DNA of 64,000 nt from Metabacillus sediminilitoris. Lineage in GTDB: Bacteria; Bacillota; Bacilli; Bacillales; Bacillaceae. Within the stretch, counting starts at the first letter, position 1. Each line of letters starts with the position of its first letter. Positions 1-10,071 of the stretch are shown here, piece after piece. The notes below the pieces were generated by a model, which saw nothing but the letters and a program-made list of their open reading frames with translations, had not been told where the DNA came from and made no database searches. The DNA is taken from positions 2,365,501-2,429,500 of the forward strand of contig NZ_CP046266.1 of NCBI RefSeq assembly GCF_009720625.1, in the 5' to 3' direction. A program made the translations under genes and the position numbers.

Positions 1-1332
1 CATAAATGGAATACCACAGTAAAGAGCAATTCTTTGCTCAGAATCAAATGCTAAGCTGATCATGACGATACTATTCAAGACTAATGCTAACAATGGCAGA
101 AATGGATAAAGCGGTGTTTTAAATTTTAGATCCTCAATTTTACCGCCATTGCGAATATATTTTCTTCGGAAGGCTAATTGTGAAGCTGAGATCGCAATCC
201 AGCCAATTTGCGCTCCAAGTCCTGCAATGGAAAGCAACCAGACGAAAACAGTTTCGGCAGCTACTACACTGGTTAAGAGCGACAATCCTGAGATACCGAG
301 TGTGATCAAGAGGGCATTCATTGGAACTCCTCTTTTATTGACTTTTGCTAAAGATGGGCTTGCCATTCCTTCTTTTGAAAGAGAATAAAGCATACGAGTT
401 GCTGCATAAAGGCCTGAATTACCTACAGATAGCAGGGCAGTTAAAATAACGAAGTTCATAATATCTGCTGCATACGGTATCCCAATGCTGTCAAAAACAA
501 CAACGAACGGACTTTCAACAACGCCTGCCTGTTCTCTTGGAATAAGTCCAGCTAAAACAAAGATGGCTAATACGAAAAAGAAAAGGGTCCGCCAAACGGT
601 TTGTTTAATCGATCTTGGAATCGTTTTTTCCGGATTTTCACTTTCACCTGCTGCGATCCCAATCAACTCAGTTCCTTGGAAAGAAAAGTTGACGGTAATC
701 ATCGTAATTAATAAAGCTGTTATTCCGTTAGGGAGAAGACCTTCAGCAAAGAAATTTGAAAAAAACGGTGCTTCTTGTCCATTTTTCAAATCAATGAATC
801 CGAACATTGCAGCGCCGCCAAGAATGATAAACATGACGATTGCAAGCACTTTAATACTAGAAAACCAAAATTCTGCTTCACCAAAAGCTTTGGCAGAAAG
901 GGCATTTAATAAAAATAAGGCAATGGCAAAGATGGCACACCACATCCAAATTGGCGATTCAGGGAACCAACGCTGCATCAATTGTCCAGCTGATAAGAAT
1001 TCCAGTGCAACTGTTACGGCCCAACCTAACCAATATAACCAACCGATGGCAAACCCTGTTGCAGGTCCGATGAATTTTGTCGTATAGGTCTGAAAGGATC
1101 CGGAAACAGGCATCGCAACAGAAAGTTCACCAAGACAAAGCATCGTCAAAAACATGATAAAACCGCCGACTAAGAATGAAAGAATGGCACCTGTGGGGCC
1201 TGCTTGGTTGATCGTATAACCGGTACCTAAGAAAAAGCCTGTACCGATCACACCTCCTAGTGAAATCATGAATAAATGCCTCGATGTCATACTTCTTTTT
1301 AATTCATGTTGTTCATTGTGTGCTGTTTTCAT
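1..1332 (-). CDS. Amino-acid permease, RocC/RocE-like (3' end outside window)
   Basis: Membrane transporter of the APC superfamily, probably importing arginine, ornithine or a similar amino acid. The frame is open from an ATG at 1332, preceded by CTAAAGGAG, to the window edge, giving 444 residues where family members have about 470, so only the last membrane segment or tail is missing. Near the N-terminus is the typical [15 protein letters not shown] stretch of amino-acid permeases, followed by repeated hydrophobic segments. It lies 300 bp downstream of an arginase gene in the same direction. In Bacillus the roc operons pair permeases with arginase, so a role in arginine catabolism is likely. 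The exact substrate is inferred from that context. Confidence 0.85.
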   Translation of the reverse strand, partial: MKTAHNEQHELKRSMTSRHLFMISLGGVIGTGFFLGTGYTINQAGPTGAILSFLVGGFIMFLTMLCLGELSVAMPVSGSFQTYTTKFIGPATGFAIGWLYWLGWAVTVALEFLSAGQLMQRWFPESPIWMWCAIFAIALFLLNALSAKAFGEAEFWFSSIKVLAIVMFIILGGAAMFGFIDLKNGQEAPFFSNFFAEGLLPNGITALLITMITVNFSFQGTELIGIAAGESENPEKTIPRSIKQTVWRTLFFFVLAIFVLAGLIPREQAGVVESPFVVVFDSIGIPYAADIMNFVILTALLSVGNSGLYAATRMLYSLSKEGMASPSLAKVNKRGVPMNALLITLGISGLSLLTSVVAAETVFVWLLSIAGLGAQIGWIAISASQLAFRRKYIRNGGKIEDLKFKTPLYPFLPLLALVLNSIVMISLAFDSEQRIALYCGIPFM

Positions 1333-1334
1333 TA

Positions 1335-1632
1335 AAATTCTCCTTTAGATTAAGGTAAGGGAAAATGATCGAACCACTGATAAATAGGAATTCAAAACAG
1401 TGTTGTGTCGGGTGAGGGCACATACCATATTAAGTAAGATCTGAATGTTTTTGTTAAAGCTCCTCATATAATATCCAGCTAAAATGGACGTTGTAATTCC
1501 GTCATCTAGCCATGATGCTCAACATTCAATTGATAACGACCAGGTTATTTAAATAGCAGTCTATGTACTGGCTTTTCCATAGCATGCACCCCTGCGACCT
1601 TGACTGTTAAAAACTAAGATAGAAAAATTCTA
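1335..1632. other. Spacer between permease and arginase genes
   Basis: No open frame of note. I looked for a -24/-12 (sigma-54) promoter, which drives roc operons in Bacillus subtilis, and did not find a convincing match here. Nothing else is recognisable. Confidence 0.4.
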
Positions 1633-2535
1633 TTATAATAACTTTTCACCAAAAAGAGAACCCATTAATGCAACTGCTACCTCAGCCGTTTTATTTTTTT
1701 CATCCAAGATCGGATTAATCTCAACAAATTCAGCAGAAGTAATGATTTTTGATTCCTCAAGAATTTCCATCGCCAAGTGGCTTTCTCGGTAACTAATCCC
1801 GCCTAAAACAGGTGTACCAACACCAGGTGCATCACTCGGATCAAGTCCATCTAAATCAAGAGAGAGGTGAACGCCATCAGTTTTTTCTTTTAAATATTTG
1901 ACCGCTTCTTCCATCACCTTCGTCATTCCGAGACGGTCAATTTCGTGCATTGTATACACCTTTATTCCTTTGTCACGGATCAGCAGTCTTTCTCCTTCAT
2001 CTAAAGAGCGAGCACCAATAATGACAATATTTTCTGGTTTCACTTTCGGACAATAGTCAGCAATATTTGTTAATGCAGGGTGGCCGATCCCTATGCTTAC
2101 GGCTAAAGGCATCCCGTGAATGTTACCAGAAGGAGAGGTTTCACTCGTATTCAAATCACCATGTGCATCATACCAAATGACACCTAAGTTGTCATAATGC
2201 TTAGAGATTCCAGCAAGTGTACCGATCGCAATACTATGATCACCACCAAAAACAAGCGGAAATGAACCCGATTCTACAATGTCATTTACAGCTGAAGCAA
2301 GCTTCGTATTCGCTTCTGTTACCGCTTTCAAAAATTTCAAATTCGTATCAGATTCCGCTTCAGCCATACCAGGTCTACCAATCTCAATATCACCTTTATC
2401 ATGAATCTTATAACCTAGCTTTTCTAAACGCTCAACAACACCAGCATAACGAATCGCACTAGGACCCATATCTACACCACGTCTCGACTGCCCTAAATCC
2501 ATTGGCATCCCAATAATTGATATTTGATTTTTCAT
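1633..2535 (-). CDS. rocF: Arginase
   Basis: Hydrolyses L-arginine to ornithine and urea, the first step of the arginase pathway in the cytoplasm. 300 residues, the normal length. All manganese ligands are visible: GGDH (H100), DAHGD (D123, H125, D127) and the SLDLDGLDP stretch (D227, D229). The ATG start is preceded by a strong AAAGGAGG. The following permease gene in the same direction fits an arginine-utilisation unit. A sigma-54 promoter was not recognised upstream, so regulation is unknown. Confidence 0.95.
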   Translation of the reverse strand: MKNQISIIGMPMDLGQSRRGVDMGPSAIRYAGVVERLEKLGYKIHDKGDIEIGRPGMAEAESDTNLKFLKAVTEANTKLASAVNDIVESGSFPLVFGGDHSIAIGTLAGISKHYDNLGVIWYDAHGDLNTSETSPSGNIHGMPLAVSIGIGHPALTNIADYCPKVKPENIVIIGARSLDEGERLLIRDKGIKVYTMHEIDRLGMTKVMEEAVKYLKEKTDGVHLSLDLDGLDPSDAPGVGTPVLGGISYRESHLAMEILEESKIITSAEFVEINPILDEKNKTAEVAVALMGSLFGEKLL

Positions 2536-3706
2536 CTTGTCATTTCCTCCTTTGTTGATTGCTCCAATTGTATCTTACTAGAGAAGAATGACTCAACTCG
2601 ACATGTTTATGTATAATTATTCAGAGGTATGCAAAATTAATATTCTAAAAAATTATTATTTAAATCTACTGATTTTAAAATATTTTGCAAGATGTATTGA
2701 ATACAAGGTTATTTTCTTGTTTTCACTACTTTTAACTTTTAATTATTACTAAATTTAATATTTATATATAACAACACATCGACAAGAGGTAAGTTGTTTA
2801 CTTATGTTAATTTTTAAAAAAATTTTTAATAGACTCTCAACTTTTCAAAAGAGAGGAACGATTAACCTTCTATCTACTTATTTTAGTAAAACATATTTTT
2901 CCAGATTTCATTACATGAGATAAGATATTTCTTACGATTCGATTAGAATGACAGGATCATATGCATGAAATCGTTAGCGCATGATCATCACCTTGAGCAC
3001 GTTGTCTTTTGACTTAAAGTTTTCGCATGCAAATGAGGGTGACGCGATAAGATGGATGAAGGCTTAGTTCAAACCTCAAAACCCATTTAAATTAGTAGGA
3101 CAATAGGGGAAGGGCAATCGCTTTTATGATGGCATATAGTGATTTGTTGATAGTGTCGATATTAGTGATGAAACAAATGATCAAACATGATTTTTATCAA
3201 TCTGTTCAATTTGTCGAGTTATGAATGAAAATCTCCGTACAATAAGGTTAAATTTCGTGCATTTAAAGATGAGTTAAGAAAAAAATGCAGGGGCAATGAA
3301 AATGAAAAGAAAGTCCGAATTTTACGGATATTTGTTAAAATCACTTTTTACTTATGCGATGTGTATCATTTGACGATCGGTTTTGTCATATGCTAATTTG
3401 TATGCATGAACATACATTTTTTAGTGGTTTTACTGGCAAGTGGAAAATGAATGTTTGACCAGTCTCATCATGAACCATTTATTTCATTTGTGATGGGGAA
3501 ACGGAGGTATACAACTAGGAACGATCTTTAAAGTCGAAAGCTTATTCAAGAACTGGAGTTTTATCTGGCATTAGTTTTTTATTTGGAAGCAGGACCATCC
3601 ATTATTTATGGTTTATCTCAAAAACTACATATTTTGCTATGATTTAAGTAAGCTGAAAAAGTAGTTTAATAGAAAAAGTCTGTTTTGACAGAGAGGCGAG
3701 AACAAC
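2536..3706. other. 1.2 kb gene-free, AT-rich stretch
   Basis: No frame of gene length on either strand. From 3298 the + strand starts with a short open frame (MKMKRKSEFYGYLL...) that stops after about 25 codons and continues in broken pieces to about 3590 with hydrophobic residues in changing frames. This looks like a decayed membrane-protein gene, but I cannot name it. None of the dispersed repeats of the later mosaic is present. Confidence 0.45.
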
Positions 3707-4918
3707 TTGACAAATTTAACAGGAGTGAAACGTTTACAACTAGCTTTGCTATTAGGGTCACTTGGCCTTTTAGGCCCATTTACAATTGACACGTATTTGC
3801 CTTCCTTTCCGACAATTGTAGAAGATTATCACACGAATGCGTCACTCGTACAAATTAGTTTAACGTCATGCCTTTTAGGACTTGGACTCGGGCAATTGAT
3901 TATTGGGCCAATGAGTGATGTTCAAGGGCGACGTAAGCCATTGCTTATTTTTCTCAGCTTGTACATATTAGCATCTTTAACATGTGCATTCGCACCAAAT
4001 ATTTATTTCTTCATTACTTCTCGCTTTGTTCAAGGGTTTGCTGCAGCTGGCGGCCTTGTTATTTCGAGAGCAATTGTTCGAGATGTTTATAGTGGAAGGG
4101 AGCTTACAAAGTTTTTCGCATTATTGATGTTAGTAGGCAATCTTGGACCTATTGTAGCACCAATAGCTGGTGCTGGTATTCTTGCTTTTGCCGATTGGTC
4201 CTGGGTTTTTATTGCCTTGACTTGTATTGGCCTGGTGCTATTGTTAACGGTGGTATGGAAACTAGAGGAATCATTGCCACAGGAAAAACGTATTCCTAGC
4301 AACTTTTCACAGGTAGTGAAGAATTTTGGAACTCTATTAAAAGATCGTAAGTTCGCAGGCTATGCCCTAACTCAAGCTTTTATTATTGCCGGAATTTTTG
4401 CTTACGTATCTGGTATTTCATTTGTCTATCAAAATATTTATGGTGTATCACCACAAGGGTTTAGTTTATTATTTGGCGTAAATGGGATTGCCTTAATCAT
4501 AGGAACCCAGTCAGTTGGCCGGCTTTCAGATATTATTTCAGAGAAAACCTTCTTAAAGATCGGTTTACTTATCGCTAACACTTCTGCTGTATTATTACTA
4601 GTAGCTATTTTTCTAAAAGCACCGCTATTCCTTTTTGCCGTTCCGGTCTTCTTTTTCGTATCTTCGATTGCTATTATTTCAACAACGTCTTTTTCATTAG
4701 CAATGGAGACACAAGGTCATATTGCCGGAAGCGCCTCTGCACTATTAGGTGTATTGCCATTTATACTCGGCTCATTAACGGCTCCGCTTGTAGGATTAGC
4801 TGGAGAAAATTCAGCTGTCCCAATGGGCATCATTATCTTTTTAGCAAGCTTCTTAGCCTTTCTATCTTATTATGGACTAGTCCGAAAGGCTTCCTTACCG
4901 GTACACGTTACAAGATAA
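3707..4918 (+). CDS. Bcr/CflA-family drug efflux transporter (MFS)
   Basis: Proton-driven multidrug exporter in the cytoplasmic membrane. 403 residues with about 12 hydrophobic segments. The N-terminal GPFTIDTYLPSFP stretch and the GPMSDVQGRRKPLL loop between segments 2 and 3 are hallmarks of Bcr/CflA proteins. The start is TTG, with a poor ribosome binding site (gagaggcgag). A -35-like TTGACA lies very close to the gene, so the promoter is unclear. It stands alone. Substrates of this family include bicyclomycin, chloramphenicol and sulfonamides; which apply here cannot be told. Confidence 0.88.
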   Translation: MTNLTGVKRLQLALLLGSLGLLGPFTIDTYLPSFPTIVEDYHTNASLVQISLTSCLLGLGLGQLIIGPMSDVQGRRKPLLIFLSLYILASLTCAFAPNIYFFITSRFVQGFAAAGGLVISRAIVRDVYSGRELTKFFALLMLVGNLGPIVAPIAGAGILAFADWSWVFIALTCIGLVLLLTVVWKLEESLPQEKRIPSNFSQVVKNFGTLLKDRKFAGYALTQAFIIAGIFAYVSGISFVYQNIYGVSPQGFSLLFGVNGIALIIGTQSVGRLSDIISEKTFLKIGLLIANTSAVLLLVAIFLKAPLFLFAVPVFFFVSSIAIISTTSFSLAMETQGHIAGSASALLGVLPFILGSLTAPLVGLAGENSAVPMGIIIFLASFLAFLSYYGLVRKASLPVHVTR

Positions 4919-5061
4919 TGTAACTAATTATGTAAATAACAAGTTAACCTTATTAGATCAATCTTTTTTAGTTTTCAACAAAGATTGTATGAAATCATGA
5001 AAATATCTAGATATTAGTATGGTTAGCTTGTTTCAATTTTTTATAAAAGGAGAAATGGAAA

Positions 5062-5886
5062 ATGAACTTTGTTACCTTAAACAATGGCTTGAAAATGCCT
5101 CAGCTTGGATTTGGAGTTTGGCAGGTTGGCGATGATGAAGCAACTTCTGCTGTTGCAAAAGCGATTGAAGTTGGTTATACATCGATTGACACAGCGATGA
5201 TCTACCAAAATGAAGTGGGAGTTGGAAAAGCAATTAAACAAGCATCTGTCCCACGCGAGAAATTATTTATTACAACAAAGGTTTGGAATAGTGATCAAGG
5301 ATATGAGAATACATTGCGTGCTTTTGATGAAAGTTTAGAGAGATTAGGCCTTGATTATGTTGATCTATATTTAATCCACTGGCCGACTCCGCAATATGAT
5401 GAATATGTCGATACATATAAAGCATTAGAAAAGCTTTACCATGATGGTCGTGTGAAAGCGATCGGTGTTTGTAACTTTGAAATTGAACATTTAGAGCGTC
5501 TTATAAAAGAATGTGAAGTCGTCCCAGTTCTAAACCAAATTGAGTGTCATCCGTACCTGGCACAAAATGAAATAAAGGAATTCTGTGCCAAACATAATAT
5601 TTTTGTAGAAGCATGGAGCCCTCTTGATCAAGGAGGAGAAGTGCTGCAGGATGAAGTGATTCAAAAGCTTGCTGCCACACACAGCAAAACTCCAGCACAA
5701 GTTGTGCTGCGCTGGCATTTACAAAATAATACGATTGTCATTCCTAAATCAGTTACACCATCAAGAATCGAAGAAAACTTCCATGTTTTTGATTTCGAAC
5801 TAACGGCGGATGAAATGGTCGAAATTAATCAACTTAACCGTAATCGACGTAAAGGTCCACATCCAGCCGACATGAATGTTCGATAA
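5062..5886 (+). CDS. Aldo/keto reductase (AKR5-like, glyoxal/methylglyoxal reductase type)
   Basis: NADPH-dependent reductase of aldehydes and ketones. 274 residues, typical for prokaryotic AKR5 proteins such as YvgN. The catalytic tetrad is in place: D43, Y48, K73 (TTKVW) and H106 (LIHWP). The cofactor-binding PKSVTPSRIEEN motif is near the C-terminus. The start ATG follows AAAGGAGAAATGGAAA. A terminator lies 25 bp after the stop, so it is monocistronic. A second, diverged paralogue is at 12884. Physiological substrate unknown; detoxification of reactive aldehydes is the usual inference. Confidence 0.9.
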   Translation: MNFVTLNNGLKMPQLGFGVWQVGDDEATSAVAKAIEVGYTSIDTAMIYQNEVGVGKAIKQASVPREKLFITTKVWNSDQGYENTLRAFDESLERLGLDYVDLYLIHWPTPQYDEYVDTYKALEKLYHDGRVKAIGVCNFEIEHLERLIKECEVVPVLNQIECHPYLAQNEIKEFCAKHNIFVEAWSPLDQGGEVLQDEVIQKLAATHSKTPAQVVLRWHLQNNTIVIPKSVTPSRIEENFHVFDFELTADEMVEINQLNRNRRKGPHPADMNVR

Positions 5887-5911
5887 GCAAAATTGAAATA
5901 TAGACCCAAAT

Positions 5912-5946
5912 AAAGCCCATCCTGCCTAACAGCTCGGATGGGCTTT
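5912..5946 (+). terminator. Hairpin terminator after the aldo/keto reductase gene
   Basis: AAAGCCCATCC (5912-5922) pairs with GGATGGGCTTT (5936-5946) across a 13-base loop. The arm itself ends in TTT and only a weak T-rich tail follows. Confidence 0.7.
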
Positions 5947-6257
5947 ACTGTTCACGTTAAATGAAAACTGAATCTATCCATTTGACTGGACTCTTACAGC
6001 ATAGTATATAACTACATACTTTTATCTGAGCGCATCTCTCAATGAAAACTGATGAAAATATGGACTGAAAAAATGACAAATCTTCTAGATCATACCCTGT
6101 ATTAAAAATGAGGGCATTTTTTTAGTTGGTTCTGTTAAACATTTTTGTTGATTTCCTTGTTATACAAATGAAGCAGGTTAGAAAGAAGGAATTAAATAGT
6201 AAAAGAAGAAATATAGGACAGTAAGCATCTTATTGATATATACAGGGGGAGAGGTTC

Positions 6258-6983
6258 ATGCAAGTTACTCAAGTAAACATGATGTATAAAATCACATTTT
6301 ACAATTCGAAAGGTTTATCTGTTAATTGTTATCTTGTTGAAGAAAATGAATACTTTACTCTTATTGATACAGCAATGGAAGAACATGCTGAAAATATTCT
6401 TAGGGTAGCAAAGGATTTAGGAAAACCAATAACCAATATTATATTGACTCATGCTCATCATGACCATATAGGCGGCTTAGACACAATGAAACAACTAATC
6501 TCCCATAGTACAGTATATATTTCCCACCGAGAAGCACCACTAATGAATGGTGACTTATCATTAAATGAAGACGAACCCAAAACTCCAATTCGTGGAATAT
6601 TCCCTAAAAAAATCACATCGAAAGCAGACATTTTACTTCAAGATGGAGAACGTATTGGTTCCTTACTAGCGTTATTTACACCAGGACATACACCAGGTTC
6701 AATGTCTTTTATAGACACTCGTAATCATGCGTTGATAGCAGGAGATGCTTTTCAAACAATAGGTGGTCTGGCAGTGGCTGGTCAAATTAGAGAATCGTTT
6801 CCATTCCCAGCCAAGGGAACATGGAATAAGGAAATTGCTCTAAAAAGTGCTCGAAAAATACAGAGTTACAATCCATCCCTGCTTGCTGTTGGACATGGAG
6901 AAATAGTAAATCAACCACATGCTGATATATCTATGGCAATAGCAGAAACTGAGCAAAACTTAAACCAAGAGAAAAATAGTTAA
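6258..6983 (+). CDS. MBL-fold metallo-hydrolase
   Basis: Metallo-beta-lactamase-fold hydrolase, 241 residues. The di-metal motif HAHHDH is at residues 65-70, a further ligand H144 is in TPGHTPGS, D163 is in AGD, and a C-terminal AVGHGE supplies the last histidine. The start ATG follows GGGGGAGAGG. No signal peptide is visible, so it is cytoplasmic. The TPGHTPGSM signature is common to lactonase/glyoxalase-II-like members, but the sequence does not identify the substrate, and a true carbapenemase role is not suggested. Confidence 0.88.
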   Translation: MQVTQVNMMYKITFYNSKGLSVNCYLVEENEYFTLIDTAMEEHAENILRVAKDLGKPITNIILTHAHHDHIGGLDTMKQLISHSTVYISHREAPLMNGDLSLNEDEPKTPIRGIFPKKITSKADILLQDGERIGSLLALFTPGHTPGSMSFIDTRNHALIAGDAFQTIGGLAVAGQIRESFPFPAKGTWNKEIALKSARKIQSYNPSLLAVGHGEIVNQPHADISMAIAETEQNLNQEKNS

Positions 6984-7039
6984 AAGAGTTTCATGTTCAT
7001 TAATGAGTAGTATATAGCTGTAGACTATATCTAAGTGAA

Positions 7040-7213
7040 GGTTTCTAGTGAAGAAAAACGTCAAGTCGTTTTTCTTCGCTATTTTTATTAACTGGAGCAT
7101 TTTATAATATGAAGTTTTCTTTTTGCAAAGGACAAAGTTATTGAACAACCCTTTTAAAGTGTAGAAGAAATTGTGAAGGTTTATACTTAAACAAACGGTG
7201 CAGGTTAGTTAAA
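7040..7213 (+). repeat. Mosaic repeat, first copy, with own stem-loop
   Basis: First member of the dispersed repeat family met in the window. AGTGAAGAAAAACG (7047-7060) pairs with CGTTTTTCTTCGCT (7067-7080) and is followed by a T-rich run. Then come a ttattgaacaac block near 7138 and the motif acttaaacAAACGGTGCAGGTTAGTT ending near 7210. It separates the metallo-hydrolase from the lipoprotein gene. Confidence 0.75.
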
Positions 7214-7276
7214 GAAAATTACAATAAATTTATACAATATGTAGTATTGTTGTATTTAATAATAAGGAGGGATGAA

Positions 7277-7819
7277 GTGCGAAATAGTATAGTTTTTTCT
7301 ATTATTTTAGGTTTCATGTTTCTAATAACTGGTTGCAATTATCCTACTTTACAAGAAGCGATTAATAATGACATACCCTATAAAGTAAGCGAAGTTATAC
7401 ATACTAAGAAAATTGATGATATTACAGTGGTTCTCTATACGACAGAAGCAAAAGGGGAGGAATTCAGTTATATAAAAGAACCTGTGTTAGGTGTAGCTTT
7501 CATTAAAGGTAATAACAAAGAAGGTTGGAAAAATGATGGTCCTAATGGTTGGGAGCATTATCAAAATGAAAATTATACAATCTATTATCAACCTTATACA
7601 AAATATAATGAACAAGGTGAGTTACTAAAAGATTTTGATGTGGTTTATGGAGAAATAAATAATAAGGATATTCAAAAGATTGAAATAGCAAAGCAAGGTA
7701 TGAAAGATTTCACAGAAACAAAAATGATTAAACAAGGAAATAAACGATATTATCTTGGAATTGGATATCATCCAGAAGTTAGAGCTGTAAGCAGTAATGG
7801 TGAAGTTATTAATCAATAA
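7277..7819 (+). CDS. Secreted lipoprotein of unknown function
   Basis: 180 residues from a GTG start at 7277, chosen because AAGGAGGGATGAA lies directly upstream; in-frame starts further upstream have no ribosome binding site. A signal peptide with lipobox LITGC puts the modified cysteine at residue 20, so the protein should be anchored to the outer face of the membrane. The rest is rich in charged and aromatic residues, with no domain I recognise. It is a single gene between two copies of the mosaic repeat. Confidence 0.75.
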   Translation: MRNSIVFSIILGFMFLITGCNYPTLQEAINNDIPYKVSEVIHTKKIDDITVVLYTTEAKGEEFSYIKEPVLGVAFIKGNNKEGWKNDGPNGWEHYQNENYTIYYQPYTKYNEQGELLKDFDVVYGEINNKDIQKIEIAKQGMKDFTETKMIKQGNKRYYLGIGYHPEVRAVSSNGEVINQ

Positions 7820-8425
7820 TAGAATCTTACTCAAGTAACGTGTGCTTTTGTCCAATAGCATATGCAGCGATTTAGCTAAAATTATTGTTGACGATTTTCA
7901 ATAATCGGGCGCTTGTGCGGCCAAGCTTAGGTCGTATCATATAACGGGTGGGATTCCCGTCGAGTAAGAACTAGCCATTCGCTCGTAGCGAGTCTTGGAG
8001 GACTAAAGGTAACTTTAGTCTTTAAGCGTAGACAGTTAGGTGGCGGGCCGAAAGCCAACTGGTTGAAGGGATTGAGCTCCATAATGATTGTAAATCGAGA
8101 GGGCTGATGCTTTAAGCGCTGCAGAAAGCTACATTTTATCTTTCGATAAAGGCTAGAAGGGTAAAACCTCTCTGGAGTCATAGACCTTGGCACGTTATAC
8201 ATTGATATGATACGGCAACTTGGGAGACCCTACCGGTCTTTTCTTTTTTTTAGAAGAGTATGGTGTACAAGCGATAAAAAGCAAGGAAACCAAATGCCGA
8301 TGTAGGGAGTCGGATAGCAGCGTAGTACCAATGAAGTTGGGTAATGCCGATGGAGGAAAGGCTGCTACCTAGTTATCACCCTTGCTAGGGACACATTTAC
8401 TACACACAGAGGTAGGTATAACTAA

Positions 8426-9754
8426 ATGGAAACAAAACTACTAAGGATAGCAGAATTAGCAAAATCTGATCCTAAAATGAAATTCACATCACTTGCACAT
8501 TTATTAAATAAGCAAGCACTAGCTCAATGTCATCATGAACTACCCAATAGGAAAGCAACCGGGATTAACGGTACAACTAAAGAGAAATACGGTGAAAATT
8601 TAGAAGAAAACATAGAGGAGTTAGTAAGTAGGCTTAAAAGCAAAAGTTATCGTCCTGTTCCAGTAAGGAGAATGTATATTCCGAAGCTCAATTCAAATAA
8701 GAAAAGACCATTAGGAATACCGGAACACGAAGACAAGATTGTTCAAAAAGGCATTACAAAGATACTAAATACCATCTTTGAAAATGATTTTCTAGATTGT
8801 TCCTTTGGGTTTCGTTCAAACCGTAGTTGCCATGATGCTTTGAAAATACTGAACTTCTATATTGAAAAGAGATCAGTAAATTATGTAGTTGATGTCGATA
8901 TTAAAGGATTCTTTGACAACGTTGACCACAAATGGATGATGGAGTTCTTAAAACTGCGAATTGCTGACCCCAACCTATTAAGAATAATTGGTAGGTTTCT
9001 TAAAGGTGGATACATGGAGGAAGGTAAGAAATACAAAACAGACAATGGCACACCGCAAGGTGGAGTAATATCTCCGGTATTAGCCAATGTGTATCTCCAT
9101 TATGTCCTCGACTTATGGTTTGAGAAAAAGGTCAAGAAACAATGCAAGGGGCAGGCATATATAGTAAGGTATGCAGATGACTTTGTGTGCTGTTTTCAAT
9201 ATCAGAGCGAAGCTCAGGAATTCTTCCAATCATTAAAATGTAGATTAAAGAAATTTAACTTGGAAATTGCCGAGGATAAAACCAAAATTATTCCCTTCGG
9301 GCGGTTTGCCGAGAAATATGCAAAACAAAAGGGAAATAGTAAACCAGCGACCTTTGATTTCCTAGGCTTTACACACTATTGCGGGAAAAGCAAACAAGGG
9401 AAATTTCGGGTGAAACGGAAATCCAGTAGGAAGAAAGTCCAAGGTAAACTAAAAGAGTCTAAAGAATGGCTGAAGAAGAATAGAAATAAAGATATTCATA
9501 TGATCATGGACAGATTTAGACGCTCGCTTATAGGTTATTACAACTATTATTGCATAACTGATAATACCCTAAATGTTAGCAACTTCAAAGATAAAATCGA
9601 GAACTTACTGTTTAAATGGCTCAATAGAAGAAGTCAAAGGAAATCCTTTACATGGGATAAATTCAGACTATTTCTTGATAAATATCCACTACCTTCACCG
9701 AAAATTAAAGTGAATATATATGATTTAAGAAAAGAAATTAGCTACATTCTGTGA
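8426..9754 (+). CDS. ltrA: Group II intron reverse transcriptase/maturase
   Basis: Encodes the protein that assists intron splicing and copies intron RNA at the target. 442 residues. The fingers/palm region holds KRPLGIP (94-100), VDVDIKGFFDNVDH (around 155-168), TPQGGVISP (209-217) and the catalytic YADD (249-252). A basic maturase domain follows, to the C-terminus. I see no HNH endonuclease domain after it, so mobility probably uses nascent DNA strands or a partner nuclease. It lies in domain IV of the intron, uninterrupted. Confidence 0.93.
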   Translation: METKLLRIAELAKSDPKMKFTSLAHLLNKQALAQCHHELPNRKATGINGTTKEKYGENLEENIEELVSRLKSKSYRPVPVRRMYIPKLNSNKKRPLGIPEHEDKIVQKGITKILNTIFENDFLDCSFGFRSNRSCHDALKILNFYIEKRSVNYVVDVDIKGFFDNVDHKWMMEFLKLRIADPNLLRIIGRFLKGGYMEEGKKYKTDNGTPQGGVISPVLANVYLHYVLDLWFEKKVKKQCKGQAYIVRYADDFVCCFQYQSEAQEFFQSLKCRLKKFNLEIAEDKTKIIPFGRFAEKYAKQKGNSKPATFDFLGFTHYCGKSKQGKFRVKRKSSRKKVQGKLKESKEWLKKNRNKDIHMIMDRFRRSLIGYYNYYCITDNTLNVSNFKDKIENLLFKWLNRRSQRKSFTWDKFRLFLDKYPLPSPKIKVNIYDLRKEISYIL

Positions 9755-9768
9755 ACGATGACTAGGAG

Positions 9769-9802
9769 GAGCCGTGTGCATTAATAGTGCAAGCACGGTT
9801 CT
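9769..9802 (+). ncRNA. Group II intron domain V
   Basis: A 34-base hairpin starting GAGCCGTGTGC and closing GCACGGTTC, with the AGC catalytic triad at 9770-9772. It lies 14 bases after the reverse-transcriptase stop, as expected. Domain VI is in the following 50 bases. Confidence 0.88.
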
Positions 9803-10023
9803 GTGAGGGGATGGAGTACAATTTACCGTAAGGTAGAAAGGCTCTCTTCTACTCGACTTCTGGAATAAGGAAAGTGCTATTTTCCATTTTAGGGCCATAT
9901 TGTTGAAGATCACAGTGGAAGAGATTGTGAAGAAATGTACTTAAACTAAAGGTCAGGTTAGTTGAGGATTGGTTGTAGTTATCAATAGACAATAGAAAGA
10001 AACGTTTCCATGAATTAAGAAAA

Positions 10024-10069
10024 AACCTCCCTAAATTCCTATTAATTAAGGAATTTCACGGGAGGTTTG
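10024..10069 (-). terminator. Terminator for the Rrf2-type regulator gene
   Basis: AAACCTCCC (10024-10032) pairs with GGGAGGTTT (10061-10069), with an inner stem of AAATTCC/GGAATTT. Read on the minus strand the hairpin is followed by TTT. Confidence 0.75.
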
Positions 10070-10071
10070 TT

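Larger units (their letters stand above)
7915..9857 (+). mobile_element. Group II intron (about 1.94 kb) with its reverse transcriptase
   Basis: Self-splicing retroelement. The 5' end GTGCGGCC fits the GUGYG consensus. A structured leader of about 500 bases precedes the reverse-transcriptase gene, a canonical 34-base domain V follows it, and the 3' end is placed at ACTCGAC (9857), ending in AC as such introns do. The ends are inferred from these signals and from the way the flanks rejoin into a mosaic repeat hairpin, to within a base or two. The element appears intact. The intron class is not assigned: insertion at a hairpin recalls group IIC, but the protein does not look like a typical class C reverse transcriptase. 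Confidence 0.85.
7885..9967 (+). repeat. Mosaic repeat interrupted by a group II intron
   Basis: Left part 7885-7914 (ttcaataatcGGGCGCTT), right part 9858-9967. Joining the two sides restores a stem-loop: GCGCTT (7909-7914) plus TTC (9858-9860) pairs with GGAAAGTGC (9869-9877). The right part goes on with the tail block GGGCCATATTGTTGAAGA and a second block GAGATTGTGAAGAAATGTACTT (9920-9941) then ggtcaggttagttgagg. Confidence 0.75.

Noticed and set aside
6258..6983. Metallo-beta-lactamase conferring resistance
   Set aside because: Only the general fold motif is present; no signal peptide and the TPGHTPGSM pattern suggests a lactonase- or glyoxalase-like hydrolase.
7915..9857. Assignment of the intron to group IIC
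   Set aside because: Size and hairpin target fit, but the N-terminal half of the reverse transcriptase does not resemble class C proteins as I know them.
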